Under the pieces are notes generated by a model. It was not told the origin of the DNA, ran no database searches, and saw only the letters and a list, made by a program, of their open reading frames with translations. A program made the translations under genes and the position numbers. A stretch of 13,448 bases of DNA from Thermoanaerobaculia bacterium (lineage in GTDB: Bacteria > Acidobacteriota > Thermoanaerobaculia > UBA5066), in the NCBI GenBank assembly GCA_017999215.1, contig JAGOBQ010000059.1, positions 1 through 13,448 on the forward strand, given 5' to 3'. Below, one piece after another: positions 7,205 to 12,936 of the stretch (its first letter is position 1; each line of letters opens with the position of its first letter).

Positions 7205-7960
7205 TCACGGGCTGCCCGAGAGGCTGTCGAGGAAGCGGTGGCTCTTCAGCTCGTGCCCGAGGAAGCGGCGGCGAACCTCCCGAAGGAGGGCGTCGAGCGC
7301 GCGGAGCGACTCGCGATCTCCGGCCCCTCGCCGCGCGAGGTCGTCGAGCCGCGACCGGCGGACGTCGGCGAGGAGGCGCAGCGCCGCGCCGGAGACGGGG
7401 ACCGCTCCGGGAGGGGCGCATTCGTCGCCGACGAGGCCGGGCAGCTCGGGGTCGAAGCGGGCGCCCCCGGTCGCGAGGCTGCGGCCGCAGGAGGCGCACT
7501 CCGTCCCTCCCGGCAGGAGACCGGCGAGGCGAAGGAGCCAGGTCTCGAAGTAACGGGCGGCGAGCGTGGGCGGGGCGCCCTCCTCGAGCGCGTCGAGGAC
7601 GTGCCGCGCGAGCCGGTACGCCTCCGGCGCCGCCTCCGCCTCCGGGAGGAACGTCGAGAGGCTCTCCGCGACGTACGGCAGGAGCATCGCCGTCTCGGGC
7701 TTCGAGGCGAGGCCGAACGCGCTTTTCACGAGCTCGAGCCCGTCTCCGCGGGCGAGCTCGGCCCCCTCCTTCCGGAAGAGCGTGACGGAGACCTCCGTCA
7801 GGAGCTCGAGGAGCGCTCCGTGGCGAAAGCGCCGGCGCGCCCCCCGGAACGCGGCGCGGAGGAGCCCCGCGTCGCGGGTCAGGAGCGTCGCGGCCACGTC
7901 CTTCTCAGAGAGGGCGTCGACACGCAGAATGAACGCCGTCGTGGAGAGCAGCACCGGCAC
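7205..7960 (-). CDS. recO: DNA repair protein RecO
   Basis: A 251-residue recombination mediator that, with RecF and RecR, loads RecA on SSB-coated single-stranded DNA. Seen: an N-terminal OB-fold start (TTAFILRVDALSEKDVAATLLTRDAGLLRAAFRGARR, 7-43), a helical domain (about 80-150), a Cys motif CASCG at 155-159, and a C-terminal LGHELKSHRFL (234-244) typical of RecO. The zinc site looks incomplete: Cys155, Cys158 and Cys181 are present, but the expected fourth Cys near 184 is Pro/Gly (CAPPG). The start is GTG at 7960; GTG at 7954 is also possible. Longer open frames to 8329 lie over the divergent MFS gene and lack RecO character. With this start, the 5' end overlaps the MFS gene by 32 bases on the opposite strand. 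Confidence 0.9.
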   Translation of the reverse strand: MPVLLSTTAFILRVDALSEKDVAATLLTRDAGLLRAAFRGARRRFRHGALLELLTEVSVTLFRKEGAELARGDGLELVKSAFGLASKPETAMLLPYVAESLSTFLPEAEAAPEAYRLARHVLDALEEGAPPTLAARYFETWLLRLAGLLPGGTECASCGRSLATGGARFDPELPGLVGDECAPPGAVPVSGAALRLLADVRRSRLDDLARRGAGDRESLRALDALLREVRRRFLGHELKSHRFLDSLSGSP

Positions 7961-9140
7961 GCATTCTCGCTCCCGCCTGCCGCGGACGGTCCTCGCCCTC
8001 GGCGCGGTCTCGTTCCTGACCGACGCCTCGTCCGAGATGATCTTTCCGCTCCTTCCGCTCCTCCTCGCCTCCCTCCCCGGCGCACCCGCCGCGGCGCTCG
8101 GCGTGATCGAGGGGGTCGCCGAGGCGACGGCCGCGGCCGTGAAGGTCGTCTCCGGCCGGCTCTCGGATCGCGCGACGCGGCGGAAGCCGCTCGTCGTCGC
8201 CGGGTACGCGGTCTCCTCGGCCGTCCGCCCCCTCGTCGCCCTCGCCGCGATCTGGCCGCACGTCCTCCTCGTCCGCTTCCTCGACCGGATCGGCAAGGGA
8301 GTCCGCTCGGCCCCGCGCGACGCCCTCATCGCCGAGGTGACGCCGCCCGACCGCCGGGGGGCCGCCTACGGCCTCCACCGCGCCATGGACAACGCCGGCG
8401 CGGTCGCCGGGCCGCTCCTCGCCGCGGCGCTCCTCGGCCTCCTCGCGCTCCCTCTCCGGACGGTTCTCGCGCTCTCCGTCGTCCCGGCGGCGCTCGCCCT
8501 CCTCGTGCTCGTCCTGGGCGTCCGGGAGGCCCCGCGCCCGGAGGCGGCGGCTTCGGTCGTCCGTGCGCCCGCCGCCCCGCTCCCGCCCGCTTTTCGCCGC
8601 GCCGTCGCGGCGGTCGCCCTCTTCACGCTCTCGGCTTCGTCGGACACGTTCCTCCTCCTGAAGGCGCGCGAGGTGGGCGTCTCCGCGGCCGGGATCCCTC
8701 TCGTCTGGGCCTTTTCGAACGCGATCCGGGCCGCCCTCGGCACGTGGGGCGGCGGCCTCTCGGACCGGCACGGGAGGAGGAGGGTCCTCTTCGCCGCCTG
8801 GACGCTCTACGCGGCCTGCTACGCCCTGTTCGCGTTCGTGAAGACTCCGCTCGCCCTGCTCGCCGTCCTCGCCGTCTACTCGGTCCACGCCGCGCTCTCG
8901 GAGGGGGCCGAACGGGCGCTCGTCGCCGATCTCGTCCCTCCCGAGAGCCGCGGGCGCGCCTTCGGCTGGTTCCACGGAGCCGTCGGGCTCGCGGCGTTCC
9001 CGGCGAGCGCCGGGTTCGGCCTCCTCTGGACCTGGTCCGGGTCCCGGACGGCGTTCCTCGCCGGGGCGGGAGTCGCCCTGCTCGCGGCAGGGCTGCTTCT
9101 GGTCGCCGTGCCCCAGCGGACCCGGCCGTCGGTCCGGTAG
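7929..9140 (+). CDS. Major facilitator superfamily transporter
   Basis: A 403-residue inner-membrane transporter with the 12-TM MFS layout. Seen: the family signature SFLTDASSEMIFPLLPLLLA (28-47), GVIEGVAEATAAAVKVVSGRLSDRATRRKPLVVAGY (58-93), which contains motif A, LLVRFLDRIGKGVRSAPRDALIAEVTPPDRRGAAYGLHRAMDNAGAVAGPLLAA (113-166), a central loop rich in Ala and Pro (about 200-222), and a second motif-A-like GGLSDRHGRRRVLF (275-288) in the C-terminal half. This subgroup (TDxSSEMIxPLLP, RFxDRxGKGxRxxPRDALI) is a common MFS clade with no agreed substrate. ATG at 7929 is used; GTG at 7941 is the only nearby alternative. Neither has a good Shine-Dalgarno. The gene is divergent from recO and lies 10 bases before a small gene that is coupled to mqnE. 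A substrate cannot be assigned. Confidence 0.9.
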   Translation: MNAVVESSTGTHSRSRLPRTVLALGAVSFLTDASSEMIFPLLPLLLASLPGAPAAALGVIEGVAEATAAAVKVVSGRLSDRATRRKPLVVAGYAVSSAVRPLVALAAIWPHVLLVRFLDRIGKGVRSAPRDALIAEVTPPDRRGAAYGLHRAMDNAGAVAGPLLAAALLGLLALPLRTVLALSVVPAALALLVLVLGVREAPRPEAAASVVRAPAAPLPPAFRRAVAAVALFTLSASSDTFLLLKAREVGVSAAGIPLVWAFSNAIRAALGTWGGGLSDRHGRRRVLFAAWTLYAACYALFAFVKTPLALLAVLAVYSVHAALSEGAERALVADLVPPESRGRAFGWFHGAVGLAAFPASAGFGLLWTWSGSRTAFLAGAGVALLAAGLLLVAVPQRTRPSVR

Positions 9141-9150
9141 ACTCCGCTTC

Positions 9151-9399
9151 ATGTCCGGACCCGTCTGGAAGCTCCTCAGGATGACCGGCTCCTGCGACTC
9201 GTGCGGCGAGGGCGCCGACGAGCTCCTCGCCGTCGGGACGGTCGTCGACTACGCCTTCCGCCCCGACTACCGCTTCTGCCGAGCCTGCTACGACCGCTAC
9301 GAGGGACGGCACGACGAGCTCCACCCGAAGGCGGTGGCCGAGCAGCAGCTTCCGCCGCTGATCTCGCGCCCCGACTCGGTGGAGGACGTCCCCGAGTGA
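9151..9399 (+). CDS. Small four-cysteine protein, possible zinc ribbon (unknown function)
   Basis: An 82-residue protein I do not recognise. Seen: two CxxC pairs, Cys15/Cys18 (SCDSCGEG) and Cys43/Cys46 (FCRACYDRY), separated by 24 residues, which is the layout of a structural zinc ribbon. An acidic, hydrophilic C-terminal tail ends in SVEDVPE. There is no signal peptide or membrane segment, so it is probably cytoplasmic. It lies 10 bases after the MFS stop, and its TGA shares bases with the GTG start of mqnE (GTGA at 9396-9399), so it is likely co-translated with mqnE. ATG at 9151 is used; ATG at 9181 (residue 11) is a plausible alternative, still ahead of the first Cys pair. Its codon use matches the neighbours, and the conserved-looking Cys pattern argues for a real gene. 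Function is not inferable. Confidence 0.72.
   Translation: MSGPVWKLLRMTGSCDSCGEGADELLAVGTVVDYAFRPDYRFCRACYDRYEGRHDELHPKAVAEQQLPPLISRPDSVEDVPE
9381..9398 (+). promoter_or_regulatory. Translational coupling site and Shine-Dalgarno for mqnE
   Basis: GGAGG at 9381-9385 lies 10 bases before the GTG at 9396-9398. The GTG overlaps the TGA (9397-9399) of the preceding gene as GTGA. This sets the mqnE start, because the longer open frame reaching 9201 lies inside the small gene and reads as low-complexity Arg/Pro/Gly. Confidence 0.65.
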
Positions 9400-10685
9400 C
9401 GGCCTGCGGCGCCGGCGCGCCGGCGGGGACTTTCGCGACGGCGGCCGGGCCCCCTCCCGAGCCGGCCGAACGGCTTCTCGGGCGGCTCGCCGACCCGGCG
9501 CTCCGCAAGGTGGCCGAGCGGACCCTCGCCGGCGAGAGGCTGTCGTTCGAGGACGGCCTCGTCCTCTTCCGCTCGCCGGACCTCCTCGGCGTCGGCGCCC
9601 TCGCGAACCGCGAGCGAGAGAGGCGGCACGGGAACCGGGGCTACTACAACGTCAACCGCTACCTGAACCCGACGAACCTCTGCTGGGTCGACTGCGGCCT
9701 CTGCGCCTGGGCGCGCAAGCCGGGCGTCGCCGGCGGCTACACGATGGCGATCGAGGAGGCCGTCCGCGAGGCGGCCGCAGGCTGGCACGACGGCATCACC
9801 GAGCTCCACGTCGTCGGCGGGCTCCACCCCTCGCTCCCCTACGACTACTACCCGGGCCTGCTTCGCACGCTCCGCGCCCGCTTCCCGGGCGTCCACATCA
9901 AGGCGTGGACGATGGTCGAGCTCGACTGGTTCGCCCGGGTCGGCAAGAAGGACCTCGTCGAGACGATCCGCGAGCTCCGGGACGCCGGGATGGACTCCTG
10001 CCCCGGCGGCGGGGCGGAGATCTTCGCGAAGCGGGTCCGCGACGTCATCTGCACGAACAAGATCGACGGCGAGCGCTGGCTCGAGATCGCGCGCCTCTGC
10101 CACCTCGAGGGCGTGAAGACGAACGTCACGATGCTCTACGGGTCGATCGAGACCGACGAGGAGCGCGTCGACCACCTCCTCCGTATCCGCGACCTGCAGG
10201 ACGAGACGAAGGGGTTCCTCGGCTTCGTCCCGCTCGCGTTCCACCCCGACGGGACGCCGTTCGCGCACCTCCCGGCGACGAGCGGGACCCTCGACCTGCG
10301 CGTCATCGCGGCCGCCCGGCTCCTCCTCGACAACGTCGACCACGTGAAGGCCTACTGGGTCCAGATCGGCGAGAAGTTCGCGCCGGTCGCGCTCCACTTC
10401 GGAGCCGACGACCTCGTCGGGACGGTAACGGAGGAGACGATCACGCACGCGGCGGGGGCGACGACCGAGGCGGGCCTCTCGCGCCTCGAGATGGAGCGCC
10501 TCATCCGCTCCGCCGGCCGCGAGCCGTTCGAGCGGGACGCCTACTACGAGAGGGTCGTGCGCGACGAGGGCGGTCGCGTCGTCCGGGCGAACCGGCACGA
10601 CTTCGTCCCGGTCTCCTCCGCGGCCCCGGCCCCGGCCGCGCCGCATTCGCCCGCACCGCTCGACCCGGCTCTCGCCTCGTCGTAG
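9396..10685 (+). CDS. mqnE: Aminofutalosine synthase (radical SAM, menaquinone biosynthesis)
   Basis: A 429-residue radical SAM enzyme that joins 3-[(1-carboxyvinyl)oxy]benzoate and S-adenosylmethionine to give 6-amino-6-deoxyfutalosine in the futalosine route to menaquinone. Seen: the 4Fe-4S motif CX3CX2C at Cys96, Cys100 and Cys103 (NLCWVDCGLCAWAR), GGLHPSLPYDYY, HIKAWTMVE, PGGGAEIF, TNVTMLYGSIETDEERVDHLL, FVPLAFHPDGT, HVKAYWVQIGEKFAPVALHFGADDLVGTV and ITHAAGA. The last blocks distinguish MqnE from MqnC, CofG and CofH. It ends in an Ala/Pro-rich tail (about 403-429) that looks dispensable. GTG at 9396 is coupled to the gene before it. No other mqn gene is in the window. The gene converges with the membrane protein gene at 10702, leaving 16 bases between stops. 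Confidence 0.95.
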   Translation: MTACGAGAPAGTFATAAGPPPEPAERLLGRLADPALRKVAERTLAGERLSFEDGLVLFRSPDLLGVGALANRERERRHGNRGYYNVNRYLNPTNLCWVDCGLCAWARKPGVAGGYTMAIEEAVREAAAGWHDGITELHVVGGLHPSLPYDYYPGLLRTLRARFPGVHIKAWTMVELDWFARVGKKDLVETIRELRDAGMDSCPGGGAEIFAKRVRDVICTNKIDGERWLEIARLCHLEGVKTNVTMLYGSIETDEERVDHLLRIRDLQDETKGFLGFVPLAFHPDGTPFAHLPATSGTLDLRVIAAARLLLDNVDHVKAYWVQIGEKFAPVALHFGADDLVGTVTEETITHAAGATTEAGLSRLEMERLIRSAGREPFERDAYYERVVRDEGGRVVRANRHDFVPVSSAAPAPAAPHSPAPLDPALASS

Positions 10686-10701
10686 CGCGGCCGGCGCCCC
10701 G

Positions 10702-11208
10702 TCAGGACGCGGAGGGCTCCGCCGGCGGCGGGGCCAGCTCCTCGACCCTGAGGATCGTGCCGTCGTGGACCGTCAGCCGGACCGTCGCCCGGCTGCGGAT
10801 CGGCCCGCCCCTCACGGAGCTCCGGTTCAGGCCCGGCGTCTTCGTCTGGCCGTCCTCGATCCGGAAAAGCCGGTCGCCGATCCGGAACGTCTCGATCCCC
10901 TTCTGGTCGGACGTCGCCGGCGAGAGCTGGTCGACCTCTCCTTCGACGACCTCGACGGATCGGCTCTCGAGCCAGCCGCGCGCATCCCGATGCCGGGACG
11001 CGATCCCGTACACGGTGAAGGCCGAGAGCCCGCCCCAGCCGAGGATCCAGAGGAACGCGAACGTGCGCGCGGCGCGCTGCCTGTGACGCCAGACGACGGC
11101 GAGGAGGACGACGCCGACGAGGACCCCGCCCAGGCCGCTCACGATCGTCCCGCCGACGGGCGCCGGCTCCGTCCGGATGTCGTAGAGCACTTTCGTCTCG
11201 GCGTTCAC
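10702..11208 (-). CDS. Small membrane protein with two transmembrane segments (unknown function)
   Basis: A 168-residue protein. Seen: a short N-terminus, transmembrane segments at about 21-40 and 51-70, then a soluble C-terminal domain with EVVEGEVDQLSP (86-97), a short beta-like stretch ETFRIGDRLFRIED (106-119), and TPGLNRSSVRGGPIRSRATVRLTVHDGTILRVEEL (124-158). From memory, the pattern VxGxVxxF...FxxxG..F.YSD...TPGFN.....GGPI..G..VR..Y....ILRLE occurs in a family of uncharacterised bacterial proteins, and this looks like a divergent member; a search is needed to confirm that. GTG at 11208 is used; GTG at 11190, seven codons on, is possible, and neither has a strong Shine-Dalgarno. The gene sits behind the HtrA gene but beyond a strong hairpin, so it may have its own promoter. 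It converges on mqnE. Confidence 0.75.
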   Translation of the reverse strand: MNAETKVLYDIRTEPAPVGGTIVSGLGGVLVGVVLLAVVWRHRQRAARTFAFLWILGWGGLSAFTVYGIASRHRDARGWLESRSVEVVEGEVDQLSPATSDQKGIETFRIGDRLFRIEDGQTKTPGLNRSSVRGGPIRSRATVRLTVHDGTILRVEELAPPPAEPSAS

Positions 11209-11256
11209 CGCCCCGGATGATGCCTCGAAACCCGCTTCGACGCTCCGCCGGGAACG

Positions 11257-11290
11257 CGAACGCCCCGCGCCGGACGGCGCGGGGCGTTCG
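11257..11290 (-). terminator. Strong hairpin terminator after the HtrA gene
   Basis: A perfect 15-bp inverted repeat, CGAACGCCCCGCGCC (11257-11271) and GGCGCGGGGCGTTCG (11276-11290), with a four-base loop. It starts 25 bases after the HtrA stop. No T-run follows on the minus strand, so it would be a U-less hairpin terminator or an mRNA 3'-end stabiliser. Such a long GC stem between genes is unlikely by chance. Confidence 0.75.
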
Positions 11291-11295
11291 GACCG

Positions 11296-11309
11296 GCCCC
11301 GGACGGGGC
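11296..11309 (-). other. Second, shorter hairpin with the same loop sequence
   Basis: GCCCC (11296-11300), loop GGAC (11301-11304 on the plus strand), GGGGC (11305-11309). It sits between the HtrA stop and the 15-bp hairpin and shares its GGAC loop, giving a tandem hairpin arrangement. Confidence 0.4.
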
Positions 11310-11315
11310 TGCGGC

Positions 11316-12836
11316 TCAGTCCTTGAGGCGGACCGCGACGACGAAGTTCGCCGGCCGCGGCCCGGGGCGATGGACGTAGAAGCGCGCGAACCGCGCGTCC
11401 CCGGCCTTCTTCAGCTCGGCTCGGAAGGCGGCGACCGTCCCGACGGGCCGGCCGTTCACCTCCTGGATGACGTCCCCCTGGCGCAGGCCGGCGTCCGCGG
11501 CGGCCGAGACGTTCTTCACGTGGGTCAGGACGACCCCCTCGATCTCCTTGCCGATCAAGAGGTCCCGCCGGGCCGCCGGCGTCAGCTCCTCCACGGTGAT
11601 CCCGATCTTCTCGCGGTGCTCGTCCTCGGCCGGCTCCGCCTCCGGCGCCTCGCCCTCTTCGGCGCGCGTCTCGAGCGTGGCGACGGCGGTCATCTCCTTC
11701 CCGCCGCGCAGGAACGTCAGGGTGACCTTCGTACCGGGACGCTTCCCGGAGACGTAGTCGATCAGGTCGCGGTTGTTCCGCACCGGCGTCTGGTCGACGC
11801 GAATGATGACGTCCTCGTGGCGGATCCCGGCCTTGGCGGCCGGCCGCCCCGGCTCGACCGACTGGACGAGCGCGCCGTCGCGGCTCGGAAGCCCCATCGC
11901 GTCCTGCAGGTCGGCGCCGACGGGACCGATCGTCACGCCGAGGTAGCCGCGCACGACCTTCCCCTCCTTGAGCTGCGGGATGAGCCGGCGCGCCACGTTG
12001 ATCGGGACGGCGAAGCCGATGTTCTGGGCGGCGCGGGAGATCGCGGTGTTGATGCCGATCACCTCGCCCGCGGCGTTCACGAGAGGGCCTCCCGAGTTGC
12101 CGAAGTTGATCGCCGCGTCGGTCTGGATCAGGTTCTCGAAGGAGCGGGTCACTTCCGAGAGGCGCGGCGCGCGTCCCTTCCCCGAGACGACGCCGACCGT
12201 GACCGTCTTCTCGAACTGGAGCGGGTCGCCGATCGCCATCACCCACTCGCCGACCCGGATCCGGTCGGAGTCTCCGAGCGGGAGCGTCGGGAAGGGGCGG
12301 TTCCCTTCGATCTTCAGGAGCGCGAGGTCCGTCGCCGGGTCGCGGCCGACGACCTTCGCCTTGAAGACGTCCGTCTCGCCGACGGTCACCTCGACCTTCT
12401 CGGCCCCGTCGATCACGTGGTTGTTCGTCAGGACGAAGCCGTCGGCCTCGATGAGGAAGCCGGTCCCGCCCGACTGCTGCTGCTCCTCCTCGTCCTCACC
12501 CGAGCCCTGGCGGCGCTCCGGGCCGAAGAAGGGGTGAAACGGCGTGTCGCCGAAGAAGCGGTCCATCCCCCGGCGCTTCTGATCCGGCTTGATGATGTCC
12601 GTGGACCGGATCGAGACGACGGCGGGCATCGCCTGGTCGGCGATGTCCGCGAAGGAGGGGAGGCCGACCGGCGCGACGCGCGCCGGGGCGCTCGCGACGG
12701 CGGGCGCGGCCGTCGAGGTCGCGGCGTCGGCTGACGCGGCGCGGGTGAAATCGAGGCTCCCCGCGAGGATCATCCCGAAGACGACCGCCGCGAGGACGAG
12801 CGCAGTGAGCGAGAGAACCTTGGTCCTGGTCTGCAT
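11316..12836 (-). CDS. degP: Periplasmic serine protease/chaperone of the HtrA/DegP (Do) family
   Basis: A 506-residue envelope quality-control protease. Seen: an N-terminal hydrophobic segment (about 6-27; uncleaved anchor or signal peptide), an Ala/Pro-rich linker (33-58), and a trypsin-like domain with catalytic His140 (LTNNHVI), Asp170 (DPATDLALLKIE) and Ser248 (GNSGGPL). PDZ1 follows at about 295-390 (GYLGVTIG) and PDZ2 at about 410-506 (LRQGDVIQEVNGRPV). The two PDZ domains place it with DegP/DegQ rather than DegS. A Glu/Gln-rich stretch (114-121) precedes the protease domain, and an acidic linker (391-410) separates the PDZ domains. ATG at 12836 is chosen because GGAG lies nine bases upstream; in-frame ATG at 12851 and TTG at 12869 would add 5 or 11 residues. 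The TonB-domain gene is about 100 bases upstream. Stress regulation is likely from family knowledge, but no sigma-E site could be recognised. Confidence 0.95.
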   Translation of the reverse strand: MQTRTKVLSLTALVLAAVVFGMILAGSLDFTRAASADAATSTAAPAVASAPARVAPVGLPSFADIADQAMPAVVSIRSTDIIKPDQKRRGMDRFFGDTPFHPFFGPERRQGSGEDEEEQQQSGGTGFLIEADGFVLTNNHVIDGAEKVEVTVGETDVFKAKVVGRDPATDLALLKIEGNRPFPTLPLGDSDRIRVGEWVMAIGDPLQFEKTVTVGVVSGKGRAPRLSEVTRSFENLIQTDAAINFGNSGGPLVNAAGEVIGINTAISRAAQNIGFAVPINVARRLIPQLKEGKVVRGYLGVTIGPVGADLQDAMGLPSRDGALVQSVEPGRPAAKAGIRHEDVIIRVDQTPVRNNRDLIDYVSGKRPGTKVTLTFLRGGKEMTAVATLETRAEEGEAPEAEPAEDEHREKIGITVEELTPAARRDLLIGKEIEGVVLTHVKNVSAAADAGLRQGDVIQEVNGRPVGTVAAFRAELKKAGDARFARFYVHRPGPRPANFVVAVRLKD

Positions 12837-12855
12837 GGTCTCTTTCTCCATCGAA

Positions 12856-12889
12856 GCCCTGCGAAGCAAGGCCTATGCCCGGCGAAGCA
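12856..12889 (-). repeat. Two 13-bp direct repeats in the HtrA leader
   Basis: On the plus strand GCCCTGCGAAGCA (12856-12868) and GCCCGGCGAAGCA (12877-12889) differ at one base and are 21 bases apart start to start, about two turns of DNA. They lie in the roughly 100-base gap between the TonB-domain stop and the HtrA start, directly before the start codon. Candidate tandem operator or RNA element. Confidence 0.4.
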
Positions 12890-12936
12890 GCGTCGTTCAG
12901 GCCGGGGTCGAACCTGACATTGTCGCCCGCCGGAGA

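Larger units (their letters stand above)
11209..11315. other. Intergenic region between the HtrA gene and the small membrane protein gene
   Basis: A 107-base gap holding two hairpins (11257-11290 and 11296-11309) next to the HtrA stop codon, then about 48 bases (11209-11256) before the next GTG. I see no convincing -35/-10 promoter in it. Confidence 0.5.

Noticed and set aside
7905..9152. Minus-strand open frame antisense to the MFS gene
   Set aside because: Highly charged Glu/Arg/Gly repeats typical of an antisense shadow; the plus strand encodes a clear MFS protein.
7238..9184. Plus-strand open frame of 648 codons across recO and the MFS gene
   Set aside because: A different frame from the MFS protein, with no transmembrane pattern and low-complexity Arg/Pro/Gly sequence.
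9297..10646. Minus-strand open frame antisense to mqnE
   Set aside because: No motif; Arg/Glu/Val/Asp-rich shadow of a well-identified radical SAM gene.
11217..12734. Plus-strand open frame antisense to the HtrA gene
   Set aside because: Arg/Asp/Leu-rich shadow; the minus strand has an intact catalytic triad and two PDZ domains.
12890..12925. Inverted elements TTCAGG...CCTGA and GACATTGTC in the HtrA leader, possible operator or LexA-like box
   Set aside because: Only 4-5 bp arms, and the spacing matches no operator I can name; too weak to call alone.
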